Notes: generated from the sequence alone by a model not told the origin. A stretch of 64,000 nt of DNA from Candidatus Eiseniibacteriota bacterium (GCA_016712505.1 JADJQY010000002.1:496001-560000), one strand, 5' to 3'. Counted from the stretch's first letter, positions 25,848 through 34,178 are shown. Numbers and translations: made by a program.

Positions 25848-26761
25848 ACACCCGTTGGTTGAGTGCCACCCTGATGCTGTGGGCCTGGGCCCCCATGGCA
25901 CACGCCGCCTCGCCGGCCTTCTATCAGACCTGGAGCGACGGCAAGGGGGAGATCAACGTCTACCGTCTGGTGGAGGAGCGCTACCACGAGCCGAGGCAAG
26001 GTCACGCCGTTCTGGTCTATGTCTCCGAGGAACTGAACTCCGACACCTACATCAAGGTGGAGAGCGATCGGACCCCGCCGGAGAAGCGGATGTTCGTGCT
26101 CAAGCTCAACAGCACGCGGAAGTTTCCCACCGGGGTCTACGACTACTCGACCATGACCTCCGTCTTCAGCGTGCCGGAGTCGCACCTGGGCTTTCCTCCG
26201 TTCAGCCCCGCGCGGATCACCCATTCGACCCAAGAATGGTGTGGGCAGGTCTACGAGAGGATGGAGCTGCGTCGCGATGGCTGGCATCGGAACCTCTACA
26301 GCTACTTCGAGGCCGAAGGGGAGCGGAGCGAGACCCTGCCCTCGGCCGGGATCGAGCTGGAGGACAATCTCTGGATCAAGATCCGCGAACTCGATCAGCC
26401 CTGGCTGCAACCGGGGGAGACCGCGCAGGTGATGCTGCTCGAATCGGCCTGGGAGCGACGAAAGACCCATCAGCCCCCCACGCCGCGGAGTGTTTCGATC
26501 CAGAAGCGGGATGCCGAACCGATCTCGACCGGGATCGGGCGTCTGGAGGCGTTCGCCTGGCATTGGACGGCGGGGGAGCGAGAGGTCACCGTGCTGGTCG
26601 AGAAGGGGGGACAGCACAGGATCCTCGGCTGGACCGACAGTCACGGGGGGAAGGCGGAGATCGTCTCGAGCGAGCGGATGGCCTACTGGCAGTTGAACGA
26701 CGATCACCAGGTGGACGTGCGGCAGCGGCTGAAGCTCCCCGACCAGAAGTTACTGCCCTAG
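25844..26761 (+). CDS. Secreted protein of an uncharacterised conserved family
   Basis: 305 residues with a signal peptide (residues 1-22, ending AHA). Distinctive runs are VLKLNSTRKFPTGVYDYST (about 86), STQEWCGQVYERM (about 126) and YSYFEAEGE (about 150). From memory these match a family of exported proteins in Bacteroidota and relatives, often mislabelled as septum formation inhibitor Maf although they share nothing visible with Maf pyrophosphatases. Function is unknown. Its ATG lies in the purD stop. Its own TAG lies within a 14-bp tandem repeat shared with the convergent Nudix gene. Confidence 0.7.
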   Translation: MNTRWLSATLMLWAWAPMAHAASPAFYQTWSDGKGEINVYRLVEERYHEPRQGHAVLVYVSEELNSDTYIKVESDRTPPEKRMFVLKLNSTRKFPTGVYDYSTMTSVFSVPESHLGFPPFSPARITHSTQEWCGQVYERMELRRDGWHRNLYSYFEAEGERSETLPSAGIELEDNLWIKIRELDQPWLQPGETAQVMLLESAWERRKTHQPPTPRSVSIQKRDAEPISTGIGRLEAFAWHWTAGEREVTVLVEKGGQHRILGWTDSHGGKAEIVSSERMAYWQLNDDHQVDVRQRLKLPDQKLLP

Positions 26762-26784
26762 CAGGCTGGTCCTAGCAGGCTGGT
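26757..26784. repeat. 14-bp tandem duplication carrying both stop codons of a convergent gene pair
   Basis: CCTAGCAGGCTGGT occurs twice in direct succession. The TAG in copy one ends the plus-strand secreted-protein gene; the CTA in copy two, read on the minus strand, ends the Nudix gene. The central CTAG is self-complementary, so each copy has a stop on both strands. Confidence 0.9.
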
Positions 26785-27470
26785 TCCGCCGCGCTCTCGC
26801 GCCAGAGCTGGCAGAACTCGGCCAGGATGAACCCGGTGGCGCCCCAGACCTTGGCCGACTCGACCTCGAAGGCCGGGACCTCGATACTCTCGTCGTCCCG
26901 GATCCGCGCCACGGTGGTGGTCGGCCCGCGGCGCGTCAGCCCGTCCGGATCGGCGAGCAGAATCTCGTCGACCTCACCGGCCGCCGCGCGCAGCGTCGGC
27001 AGGTGATCGAGAAACGCGACCAGCGGATCGACGCGGAAGCGACTCACCGGGATCGGGATCGGGGAGAGTCGTCCGAGAAGTTGGAGTCCCGGAGCGACCA
27101 GACCGATCTCCTCCTCCGCCTCGCGCAGAGCGCAGGCCTCGACCGACTCGTCAACCTCTCGTTCTCCGCCCGGGAGAGCGATCTGCCCCGCGTGATGCTC
27201 CATCGCCTCCGGGCGCCGGATAAGCGGGATGCGGAAGCCCCCTGCCGTGGGAACGAGCAGCAGGAGAACCGCGGCCTGGCGATAGTTCAGATCGAAGCTG
27301 TCGAGCGAACGCAGCGGGAGATGACTCGGCCAGAGGAGCTGATGGGCCTGCCGCGCGGGAAGCGGTTGATCGAGGCGCGCCGCCAGGCGCGCGATGCGCG
27401 GTGGCAGCGCCCGGTGCGGTGTTTCGCGCCGGGAAGCTCCGGGGTCCGGGTCTCCCGGAGGCGCGCTCAC
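26772..27470 (-). CDS. Nudix hydrolase, CoA-pyrophosphatase type
   Basis: Cleaves CoA-like diphosphates to phosphopantetheine and 3',5'-ADP, or a related substrate. The Nudix box [24 protein letters not shown] follows GX5EX7REUXEEXGU at about residues 102-124. [20 protein letters not shown] just before it is the UPF0035 signature of the CoA-specific subgroup. 232 residues, with a proline-rich N-terminus. The GTG start overlaps the stop of the upstream DHS-like gene, so the two form an operon. Confidence 0.88.
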   Translation of the reverse strand: MSAPPGDPDPGASRRETPHRALPPRIARLAARLDQPLPARQAHQLLWPSHLPLRSLDSFDLNYRQAAVLLLLVPTAGGFRIPLIRRPEAMEHHAGQIALPGGEREVDESVEACALREAEEEIGLVAPGLQLLGRLSPIPIPVSRFRVDPLVAFLDHLPTLRAAAGEVDEILLADPDGLTRRGPTTTVARIRDDESIEVPAFEVESAKVWGATGFILAEFCQLWRESAAEPAC

Positions 27471-28870
27471 TCCTTACGTTCGCCCGGCTTCGGCGGCAGC
27501 TTGACGTTGGAGAGCAGCTTCTGCACGTGCTGGTTCACCTGCTCGGAGAAGCGGTTCACCTCGGTCTGGATGTGGGCCTGGGTCTCCTGCACCTTGGCCT
27601 GAAGCTCCGCGCGCGTCTCCTGCATCCGCTCGATGAGGATGGTGCTGTGCTTCTCCACCTCCGCCTCGAGATGCGCCTGTCGGAGCTGCTCGAGCAGGTC
27701 ATCTCGCCGATCATAGAGACGGCGCTGCGGGCGCGGGGGCACGTTCTCCAGGATGTAGGCGGTGAGCAGCGGCAGCGAAACGGTCGAGTCGACATAGCAG
27801 ACCACCGCATCGGGCAACTTGTTCGGATCGACCTTGCCCCACGAGACCGCCTCGGCCGGGGTAGCGCCGGAGAGTCCGCCGGTGTCGGGACGGGCATCGG
27901 TCAGTTGCAGGAAGTAGTCGTGTCCGTCCGACTCGATGCCCAGCACTTCCTGGATTTGCGGTTCGGTCTGGAGCAGGAAGTTCTTCGGCGAGCCGCCTCC
28001 GAGGATCCATACCCCCGACTTGCCCGACTTCTTTGCGTCGTAGACGATCGCCGCGGTCTCGTTCACATCCCGGCTCGGATCGAAGGTCAGCCGGTTTCCG
28101 GTGAGGGCCAGCGCCGCCACGTTCATGCCGATCGAGGAGTCACCGGGCGAGCTGGTGTAGACCGGCACCCCGCACTCATAGGCGGTCGAGAGCAGGCAGG
28201 GATGCTCGTTCCCCAGCACCCGTTCGCGCTCCCGGAGGAACTTTCCCACCAGATAGTGAAACTCTGCCGTCCCCATGATCTTCTGGAACGGGGGAGTGGC
28301 CACCAACTCGCGATAGAACGCGTCGGTCGAGAGGAGCACGTTGTAGTCGAACAGGATGTCGTAGATGCGAACCACGCCGTCCTGGCGGAGGACGCGATCA
28401 TCGAGGTTCGGGTTGCCCTGATGCAGGGCCAACGCGAGGCCGAAATGGGTGTCGTGATAGAGGTTCGCGCCGGTCGAGATCACCCAGTCGACATACCCAC
28501 CGCGGAGGAGCGGGGAGAGCGCCGAGAGACCCAGACCGGCGGGGGTCAGCGCACCGGAGACCGAGAGGCCGATGGTGACGTCGGGCTGCAGCATCTTCTC
28601 GGCCAGAAGCCGCGCGGCCTCGCGCAGTCGCGCTCCGTTGTAGGCCAGAAAGCTCCCCTGGATCAGCTCGGTCACCGACATTCCGGCCCGGATCGGCTTG
28701 GGTTGGATGCGGTGCCCGCGCAGCCACCGGCTCTGTGTGCTCGTCTCGCCGCCCGGGCCCCCGCTGCCGCCCTCACCTCCGGCCGCTCCGACCGAGGGGG
28801 TGCGTCCCATGCGATGCGGGTACTGGCTGTGGCCTTCACCCGGGGCGTGCGGATCGTGCGAATCGCTCAT
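27467..28870 (-). CDS. Deoxyhypusine-synthase-like enzyme with coiled-coil tail
   Basis: 467 residues. The core aligns to deoxyhypusine synthase: [50 protein letters not shown] and [10 protein letters not shown], whose Lys is the position of the enzyme-imine lysine. DHS uses NAD and spermidine. In bacteria, which lack eIF5A, homologues are known or thought to make polyamines such as homospermidine. Unusual parts are a His/Gly-rich disordered N-terminus of ~45 residues and a C-terminal extension of ~85 residues, rich in Glu/Gln and predicted coiled coil ([19 protein letters not shown]). ATG 28870 or 28873 follows GGAGGA. Confidence 0.82.
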   Translation of the reverse strand: MSDSHDPHAPGEGHSQYPHRMGRTPSVGAAGGEGGSGGPGGETSTQSRWLRGHRIQPKPIRAGMSVTELIQGSFLAYNGARLREAARLLAEKMLQPDVTIGLSVSGALTPAGLGLSALSPLLRGGYVDWVISTGANLYHDTHFGLALALHQGNPNLDDRVLRQDGVVRIYDILFDYNVLLSTDAFYRELVATPPFQKIMGTAEFHYLVGKFLRERERVLGNEHPCLLSTAYECGVPVYTSSPGDSSIGMNVAALALTGNRLTFDPSRDVNETAAIVYDAKKSGKSGVWILGGGSPKNFLLQTEPQIQEVLGIESDGHDYFLQLTDARPDTGGLSGATPAEAVSWGKVDPNKLPDAVVCYVDSTVSLPLLTAYILENVPPRPQRRLYDRRDDLLEQLRQAHLEAEVEKHSTILIERMQETRAELQAKVQETQAHIQTEVNRFSEQVNQHVQKLLSNVKLPPKPGERKE

Positions 28871-28951
28871 CATGTTCCTCCAACCTAGAAGGGCTTCCGG
28901 GCCGGTAGGGTCCCGGGTCGGCGCCGACCCGCTGGGGTTCGGGCGCTCCGC

Positions 28952-28981
28952 AGTGTAGAGTCGCCCGCGCGCGGCGCGCAA
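28952..28981 (-). promoter_or_regulatory. Candidate promoter of the DHS-like/Nudix operon
   Basis: On the minus strand TTGCGC, 18 bases, TACACT. The overlapping plus-strand TAGAGT could be the -10 of the divergent Sua5 gene, though its -35 is poor. Confidence 0.3.
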
Positions 28982-29016
28982 GCGATGCGGAGCCGGGACG
29001 CGGGAGGGAGAGCCAG

Positions 29017-29652
29017 GTGGAGTTGGAGCGAGGTACAGTACCGTTCCGTCCCGGCGAGGACGGCACTACGGACGACGCAGAGTCGGATCGATCCTTGCCC
29101 CGCCTGGTGGCTGCGGCGCGCGCGGGTGGGGTGTTGTTCCTCCCCACCGACACCATCTACGGCCTTTCCTGTCGCTTCGGTGATCTCCCCGCGCGCGGGC
29201 GGATCCGCCAGGCGAAGGGACCGGATCGCCCGGCGACCTTCGTCTCGCTGGTCGCCGACCGCGCCATGGCGTACCGGTATGCCGAACCACCGGACGGGGA
29301 GGCCGCCGCCTATCTCGAAGCGCACTGGCCCGGGCCGGTCACCCTCATCCTCCGCGCGCACCCCGACTGCGATCCCGAACTGCTCGGCCCGAACGGCACC
29401 CTCGCCTTTCGCTGGCCGGCGCGCCGCCGTCTCTGCGCACTGATCGGCGCGGTGGGAGAGCCGCTGATCTCGACCAGCGCCAATCGACATGGAGAGGCCC
29501 CCTGCGCTTCGGTCGAGGAGGCGGTCGCGCTCTTCGGAGCGGAGATCGACCTCTATGCCGATGCCGGCCCGCTGCCCGGCGCCGCCTCGACCCTGGTCGA
29601 CCTCTCGGCGGGCGGGATCCGTGTCCTGCGCGGACCGGGCGGGCGCGGGTGA
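29017..29652 (+). CDS. Sua5/YciO/YrdC-family protein (threonylcarbamoyl-AMP synthase type)
   Basis: 211 residues of the YrdC fold, which makes threonylcarbamoyl-AMP for the t6A37 modification of ANN-decoding tRNAs. Family motifs: [18 protein letters not shown], a KGPDRPATF variant of the KxR..KP loop, [11 protein letters not shown] and [12 protein letters not shown]. Compared with canonical KRpxxkPl, the KGPDRPATF segment is somewhat divergent, so a related YciO-like role is possible. GTG start after GGGAGGG. The TGA overlaps the GTG of the MFS gene. Confidence 0.8.
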   Translation: MELERGTVPFRPGEDGTTDDAESDRSLPRLVAAARAGGVLFLPTDTIYGLSCRFGDLPARGRIRQAKGPDRPATFVSLVADRAMAYRYAEPPDGEAAAYLEAHWPGPVTLILRAHPDCDPELLGPNGTLAFRWPARRRLCALIGAVGEPLISTSANRHGEAPCASVEEAVALFGAEIDLYADAGPLPGAASTLVDLSAGGIRVLRGPGGRG

Positions 29653-30911
29653 GCGCGTTCCCCGCGCTCCGTTCGCGGAACTTCCGCCTCCTCTGGTCGG
29701 GCCAGTTCGTCTCCTTCACCGGATCGATGATGCAGTCCGCCGCGGTGCTCTGGCATGTCTCGCTCCTCTGCGATCCGGCGCAAAAGGGGGTCGCCCTCGG
29801 ACTGGTGGGGCTCACGCGAGTGATCCCGATCGTGGCCTTCTCCATCCTGGGGGGGCTCTTCTCCGACGCACACGACCGACGCCGCATCATGCTGGTGACC
29901 CAATCGGTGATGACCGCGACCGCGGGGCTCCTGGCGCTCCTGACCCTGCGCGGCGCCGAATCGCTCTGGGCGATCTACCTCCTGAGCGCGCTCAATGCCG
30001 CGGCGAGCGCCTTCGACGCGCCGGCCCGGCAATCGCTGGCCCCCAATCTGGTGCCGCGCGAGCATCTCCCCAACGCGATCAGCCTCAACACGACGATGTT
30101 CCAGCTCGCCTCGGTGCTCGGACCGTCCCTGGCCGGGATCGCCATCGCCGGGTTCGGCGTCGGCTGGGTCTACCTGCTGAATGCGATCTCGTTCCTGGCC
30201 GTGCTGGGCGCGTTGATCGCGATGCGTGATCTGCCGACCCGCGGCCCCTCCGAGCGCGGGGCGATCAGCTGGGCCGCAGCACGCGAGGGGCTCGGATTCG
30301 TCTTCCGTACGCCGATCTTGCGCGGGTCGATGCTGCTCGACTTCTTCGCCACCTTCTTCTCCTCCGCCACCGCGCTACTCCCGATCTTCGCCCAGGACAT
30401 TCTCAGGGTCGGACCGACGGGGTACGGCTGGCTCTATGCTGCCCCCTCGATCGGAGCGCTCTGCACCGGCGCGGCGATGGTCCCGTTGATCGAGCGGATC
30501 GAGCAGCGCGGCCGGGTGTTGTTCCTGTCGGTCGCTGGCTACGGCCTGGCCACCGTCGGCTTCGGGCTCTCGACCTCGCTCTGGCCGGCATTCGTTTGCC
30601 TCGCGCTGACCGGCGCGACCGACACCGTGAGCATGGTGATCCGAAACGTGATCCGGCAGCTGCACACCCCCGATCGGCTGCGAGGGAGGATGACCAGCGT
30701 GAGCATGATCTTCTTCATGGGCGGCCCGCAGCTCGGCGAACTGGAGGCCGGGCTGGTTGCGCAGGCGTGGGGGGCGCCCGTCTCGGTGACCAGCGGCGGG
30801 TTGCTCTGCCTTGGCGCGGTCGGGTGGATAGCGGCGAAGACGCCCACGCTTCGCCGCTATCGCAAGGGGGAAGAGATCACTTCATTGAGCGGAACGGCTC
30901 GAACGACATGA
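29649..30911 (+). CDS. MFS transporter
   Basis: 420 residues with about 12 hydrophobic helices. It begins LRSRNFRLLWSGQFVSFTGS, the typical opening of the MFS_3/EntS-like drug or siderophore exporters. SDAHDRRRIMLVTQ is the motif A-type loop between helices 2 and 3, and FDAPARQSLAPNLVPRE follows helix 4. Substrate cannot be predicted. The start overlaps the Sua5 stop by four bases, and the last 35 bases overlap the convergent HD-like gene on the other strand. Confidence 0.87.
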   Translation: MSAFPALRSRNFRLLWSGQFVSFTGSMMQSAAVLWHVSLLCDPAQKGVALGLVGLTRVIPIVAFSILGGLFSDAHDRRRIMLVTQSVMTATAGLLALLTLRGAESLWAIYLLSALNAAASAFDAPARQSLAPNLVPREHLPNAISLNTTMFQLASVLGPSLAGIAIAGFGVGWVYLLNAISFLAVLGALIAMRDLPTRGPSERGAISWAAAREGLGFVFRTPILRGSMLLDFFATFFSSATALLPIFAQDILRVGPTGYGWLYAAPSIGALCTGAAMVPLIERIEQRGRVLFLSVAGYGLATVGFGLSTSLWPAFVCLALTGATDTVSMVIRNVIRQLHTPDRLRGRMTSVSMIFFMGGPQLGELEAGLVAQAWGAPVSVTSGGLLCLGAVGWIAAKTPTLRRYRKGEEITSLSGTARTT

Positions 30912-31413
30912 AGTCGGCATGGTGCACGATCCAGCCTTCGGTCGTGCGCTGCCCATGGTCCCCTTCCTTCGAATGACAGGCGATCATGTGCAGCACCTCG
31001 GGCGGCAGGTCGAAGCGGGCGGCCAGGGCCACGCCGCTGAACGGATGGCGCACCAGCTTGCCCATCCGGCTCTGGACGCAGATCCCCGCCACCTTGGTGT
31101 ATTCGAGCAGCTTTCCCACATCGATCAGGATGGCACCGGAAATCAGGACATCCATGTTGATCGGCAGCGCATCGTCATAGAATTCGCGCATCACGCGCGC
31201 GCTCTCGCGGCAGATGTGCACCACGCTCCGCTTGTGCGCGATGAAGCTGACCGATTTCTCGGTGAGCAGGCTGAACGGGATCTCGTACAGGTCCTGCGCC
31301 GACAGGTCGCTGTGCTCCAGGGCGTACTCCCAGACCTTGGCCGTCTTCTCCCGCAGATCCTTCTCCTCGATCCACTCCAGCTCCGGCCAGAGCTTCTTCA
31401 CCGTCTCGTTCAT
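30877..31413 (-). CDS. HD-domain-like protein lacking the HD histidine
   Basis: 178 residues. The layout is that of small HD phosphohydrolases: SVVHICRESARVM (first His region, about 62), SGAILIDVGKLLEY (about 88), HPFSGVALAARFDLPPEVLHMIACHSKEGD in two pieces, then IVHHADFMSFE. The position that is HD in HDxGK reads ID, so the metal-binding His is missing while the Asp, Gly and Lys remain. Either an inactive binding domain or altered metal use. ATG after GAGGCGAGG. Its 3' end overlaps the MFS gene in antisense. Confidence 0.7.
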   Translation of the reverse strand: MNETVKKLWPELEWIEEKDLREKTAKVWEYALEHSDLSAQDLYEIPFSLLTEKSVSFIAHKRSVVHICRESARVMREFYDDALPINMDVLISGAILIDVGKLLEYTKVAGICVQSRMGKLVRHPFSGVALAARFDLPPEVLHMIACHSKEGDHGQRTTEGWIVHHADFMSFEPFRSMK

Positions 31414-31716
31414 CCTCGCCTCCTCTCCACACGGTTCCTCGGTGCCGCCGCATCTTAGTCCTTCCCGGGCGCTCTCGGCACCTCTCCCTTCGCCTGGGGC
31501 TCCCGGCAACTGGTGGCCGAACCTGGCCCCGGCGCGGCCAGCTCCGCCCGCCGCAACACGCTCCGGGCGGACCGCAGATCTGCGCGCGCGCAGCCGCGGG
31601 TGAGGCGACGCGGCGCGCGAGCGCAACCGACCGCGCATTCCATGCGTGACAAGCGCTTGCGACGATGGAACAGCGGTTGCTCGAAGGGCGCCGTCACCTT
31701 CGTTGGATGGAGGCTC
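31414..31716. other. Spacer between divergent HD-like and membrane-protein genes
   Basis: No gene, tRNA or repeat is recognised. A minus-strand TAAGAT at 31452-31457 may be the -10 of the HD-like gene, but the -35 is poor. The membrane-protein frame is open through much of this spacer with an alternative ATG at 31642. Confidence 0.4.
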
Positions 31717-32409
31717 ATGAGTCGGACCCTTCACATCTATGTCGCCATGGTCCTGGTGCTGGCCGTGCTCGCCATCTGGGGGGCGGCCCAGCTCGAGATC
31801 GGAAATCCGGAGCTGAGCGGAGGGGCGGTGCTCTTCTGGTTCCTCCTCACCCTGGCGGCCGAGGCCTTCTGGTTCGAGACACCAAGTGCGCGCGGCATGG
31901 TCAGCATGTCCTCGGCGATCAGCCTGGCCACGCTCTTCGTGCTCCCGCCCTTTCTCTGTCTCGGGATCGTGGCCGCGGCGGTTCTGATCTCCGATCGATT
32001 CCTGCACCGACGCCCCTTGTTCCGCTCGGCGTTCAATGCGGGCCAGACGGTCGTCTCGCTCTCCGTGGCAGCTCTGGTCTTCCGGGGGTTTGCTGGTTTC
32101 GAAGCTCCTCCGGGGAGCGCGGCCATCCTCCACCATCCCCTCGCCGTCTGGGCCTCGCCGCTGGCGTTCTACCTCGTGAACACATTGTTGGTCAGCATCG
32201 CCGTCGGGCTACACGCGCGCGGATCGGTCTTCCAGGCCTGGTCGGAGAACTACGGCAACTCCTGGTTCTTCCTCGCCAGTTCGGTTCTCTTCGTCCTCGC
32301 GGTCAGCTTGGTTTGCTGCGTCGAGACCTTGGGCCTCTGGAGCGCCGCGCTGGTCATCCTCCTCCTCGGCCTGGTCAAGGAGGGGACGATGCGCCTGGCG
32401 CTCGACTAG
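31717..32409 (+). CDS. Stand-alone polytopic membrane protein resembling an HD-GYP/GGDEF sensor module
   Basis: 230 residues with six to seven hydrophobic segments and almost no soluble part. The order AISLATLFVLPPFLCLG, then LFRSAFNAGQTVVSLS, FYLVNTLLVSIAVGLHARG and FQAWSENYGNSWFF looks like the N-terminal membrane domain found ahead of HD-GYP or diguanylate cyclase domains. No catalytic domain follows: the gene stops right after the last helix. It might act with the divergent HD-like gene, but that is inference. ATG 31717 has GGAGG only three bases away; 31642 is an alternative start. Confidence 0.6.
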   Translation: MSRTLHIYVAMVLVLAVLAIWGAAQLEIGNPELSGGAVLFWFLLTLAAEAFWFETPSARGMVSMSSAISLATLFVLPPFLCLGIVAAAVLISDRFLHRRPLFRSAFNAGQTVVSLSVAALVFRGFAGFEAPPGSAAILHHPLAVWASPLAFYLVNTLLVSIAVGLHARGSVFQAWSENYGNSWFFLASSVLFVLAVSLVCCVETLGLWSAALVILLLGLVKEGTMRLALD

Positions 32410-32442
32410 ATCGCCCGCCCGCCACAGCCCATCCGCCCCTGC

Positions 32443-32475
32443 GACGCCGGCCGCGCCCCTGAAGCGACCGGCGTC
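32443..32475 (+). terminator. Possible terminator after the membrane-protein gene
   Basis: GACGCCGG and CCGGCGTC form a perfect 8-bp stem around a 17-base loop, followed by ACGCGTTTCCTC. The T-tract is poor. Confidence 0.35.
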
Positions 32476-32669
32476 ACGCGTTTCCTCCCGCAGCCTCACC
32501 GGCCGATTCCCTCCAATTGGCGGAACCAGGTCGCACGGTAATTAAGTGATTAAAGTAAAATGGGTTACGGCCAGGGAGATCCCCCCGGGCCGGCCCTGCG
32601 GAGGCGGCACCCCGCCCACCTGCGATCCCCGACGGTGAGTCTGGATTGCGGGACAACGGCTTAGCGCCC

Positions 32670-32728
32670 TGGCACGCGTCTGACACCAGTGGTTCCGAGT
32701 CGTTAACCCGCACCAGAGGAGAGACCCC
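32670..32728 (+). promoter_or_regulatory. Leader conserved between the two small lipoprotein genes, copy 1
   Basis: TGGCACGCG begins 59 bases before the ATG. The same word begins 63 bases before the second paralogue, and GAnTCG and AACCCG words recur in the same order. TGGCACG plus four bases is the -24 element of sigma-54 promoters, but the -12 (TGACA) lacks the GC, so I treat it only as a conserved upstream element. Confidence 0.35.
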
Positions 32729-32956
32729 ATGCTGATCCAGACCCTGAAGAACAGCGCAAAGCTCGGAGTTCTCGCGGCCATCCTGATCCTCGCGGCAACC
32801 GGCTGCGGCAGCAGCAGCCTCACCGGCCCGGGCGCCGACGACGATGGCGCGCAGCTCAGTTCCCTCGATCGCTCGGCCGGCGGCGCGAGCGAGCAGGGCC
32901 AGGGCAAGCGCCCGCCGATCGACGGCTTCGGCAAGGTCTCGGACGAGACCGAGTAG
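32729..32956 (+). CDS. Tiny lipoprotein, paralogue 1
   Basis: 75 residues. A signal peptide with lipobox AATGC puts the lipidated Cys at about residue 26, followed by GSSSLTGPG. The mature part is only ~50 polar residues, ending QGQGKRPPIDGFGKVSDETE. The next gene encodes a clear paralogue: same QTLK start, same CGSSSxTGP linker, same QGxGKRPP motif. I know no family with this layout. GAGGAGA precedes the ATG. Confidence 0.75.
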   Translation: MLIQTLKNSAKLGVLAAILILAATGCGSSSLTGPGADDDGAQLSSLDRSAGGASEQGQGKRPPIDGFGKVSDETE

Positions 32957-33276
32957 GGCGCAGCGTCCTCTCCTCGGGTTTTCCGCTCGCCGGCCGTCCC
33001 GCTCCCGGGCGCGGCCGGCGACCCGTTTTCGGTCGAACGCGAGGCGGGCGATCGGACCCGTAGCGGCCACTTCCGGCCGATCGGACGCAAGAACCCTCGT
33101 CACTGCTCGTTCCGAGTGCCTTGATCTGCGTAGCCTGTCTCGCGCTGCGTCTTCCCGCCGAGTCCTGCCCCGACCGGGAGTCTCCCAAGCCCGTTTACTG
33201 CGACTTCCGGGTGTGGCACGCGGCTTACGACAACGGAATCGAATCGAAACCCGGTACCCAGTGGGAGATGACACGC
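32957..33276. other. Spacer between the paired small lipoproteins
   Basis: Its last ~60 bases match the leader of the first paralogue. The rest shows no gene; a GGCC-acttcc-GGCC inverted repeat lies near 33064. The frame of the second lipoprotein is open back to 33121, but without a ribosome site. Confidence 0.4.
33214..33276 (+). promoter_or_regulatory. Leader conserved between the two small lipoprotein genes, copy 2
   Basis: TGGCACGCGGCTTACG starts 63 bases before ATG 33277. With four bases between TGGCACG and TTACG it is closer to a sigma-54 -24/-12 layout than copy 1, though the -12 GC is still absent. Confidence 0.35.
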
Positions 33277-33501
33277 ATGAAGCTGACCATGGTCACCCAG
33301 ACGCTGAAACTCGTAGTCCTCGGGCTCACCCTTTCGCTGGTCGCGAGCGGCTGCGGGAGCAGCAGCGTCACCGGACCGGACGGAGGTGGTTCCGGTGCCG
33401 CCCAGGTTGACGCGATCGATCGAGCCGCAGGCGCCCCGGGCGATCAAGGAATGGGAAAGCGTCCTCCGATGGGCGACCGGGAGCTGCCCGAAGTGAGATA
33501 G
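33277..33501 (+). CDS. Tiny lipoprotein, paralogue 2
   Basis: 74 residues: MKLTMVTQTLKLVVLGL, lipobox VASGC, then GSSSVTGPDGGGSG and a polar end with QGMGKRPPMGDRELPEV. It is homologous along its length to the gene just upstream, so a tandem duplication is likely. GGGAG lies about nine bases before ATG 33277; ATG 33268 is the alternative. A strong terminator follows 30 bases after the stop, so this unit is transcribed apart from the phosphatase gene. Confidence 0.75.
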   Translation: MKLTMVTQTLKLVVLGLTLSLVASGCGSSSVTGPDGGGSGAAQVDAIDRAAGAPGDQGMGKRPPMGDRELPEVR

Positions 33502-33530
33502 GCCGATCACGCGAGGCTAGATTGGTCGAT

Positions 33531-33570
33531 GAAGGGAGGATCCGCGGGGCGATCCTCCCTTCGCCTTTCT
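33531..33570 (+). terminator. Intrinsic terminator after the lipoprotein pair
   Basis: GAAGGGAGGATC and GATCCTCCCTTC make a perfect 12-bp stem with an 8-base loop, followed by GCCTTTCT. Confidence 0.7.
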
Positions 33571-33616
33571 CGCCAGATCTTCCTCCCCGCGCCGCCGCGC
33601 GCTCGCCTCCGCCGCC

Positions 33617-33645
33617 TTGACCATCGCCCACCCGCCCCGTACGCT
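33617..33645 (+). promoter_or_regulatory. Promoter for the phosphatase-glyA unit
   Basis: TTGACC, 17 bases, TACGCT. The predicted start at about 33652 gives a 26-base leader that contains the AGGGAGG ribosome site. Confidence 0.55.
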
Positions 33646-33677
33646 TCCGGCCGGTTCGAACCTCAGGGAGGATCTGC

Positions 33678-34178
33678 GTGTTTCGTATTCTGGTCGTCTG
33701 CACCGGCAACATCTGTCGGAGTCCGATGGGGGAGGGAATCCTGCGTGAGCTGGCCGCGGAGGAAGGACTCGGCGCCGAGATCGAGGTGCGTTCCGCCGGG
33801 ACCTGGGCGGTGAACGGCAGCGCCGCGAGTCGCAACGGCATCGAGGTGGCCAAGCGTCACCGGGTCGATATCGAGGACCACCGGTCCCGTCGTCTCACCG
33901 CGGAACTGATCGAGCAAGCCGATCTCCTCCTGGTCATGGAGCCGACCCATCGGATCGAGACCCTGGCCCTCGCACCCAAGGCGGCGGAGAAGACGCACGT
34001 GCTCACCCTGTTTGCCGACCCGGACAAGGGGGATCCCGCCGGGGTCGAGGATCCGATCGGTGGTGACGCCGATGCCTACGCACAGACTTTCGCCGAAATC
34101 GACAGCTTGATGCTTGCTGCATTTCCGCGCATCCGCGCGATGGTCGAGGCCCAGGCGCGCCAGACCAAGTCCCACTGA
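33678..34178 (+). CDS. Low-molecular-weight protein phosphatase
   Basis: 166 residues of the LMW protein-tyrosine/arginine phosphatase fold. The P-loop CTGNICRS (CX5R) is at about residues 8-15, the general-acid loop [10 protein letters not shown] at about 133, and the phosphate-site Ser follows the Arg. In Firmicutes the arginine phosphatase YwlE sits next to glyA, so either tyrosine or arginine substrates are possible. GTG start behind AGGGAGG. glyA follows after 31 bases. Confidence 0.87.
   Translation: MFRILVVCTGNICRSPMGEGILRELAAEEGLGAEIEVRSAGTWAVNGSAASRNGIEVAKRHRVDIEDHRSRRLTAELIEQADLLLVMEPTHRIETLALAPKAAEKTHVLTLFADPDKGDPAGVEDPIGGDADAYAQTFAEIDSLMLAAFPRIRAMVEAQARQTKSH

Larger units (their letters stand above)
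32410..32728. other. Spacer before the small lipoprotein pair, with an AT-rich island
   Basis: Apart from the hairpin at 32443, the striking element is an AT-rich stretch at 32538-32561, containing two near-copies of ATTAAGTG/ATTAAAGT and then TAAAAT. It stands out sharply in this GC-rich DNA and may be an UP-element, -10 or operator. No protein-coding frame is supported. Confidence 0.45.

Noticed and set aside
30877..32136. HD-like protein extended to 419 residues
   Set aside because: The upstream part is antisense to the membrane-protein gene, while ATG 31413 has a good ribosome-binding site.
33529..33813. Possible gene starting in the terminator region after the lipoproteins
   Set aside because: It overlaps the terminator hairpin and the phosphatase gene in another frame, with no recognisable product.
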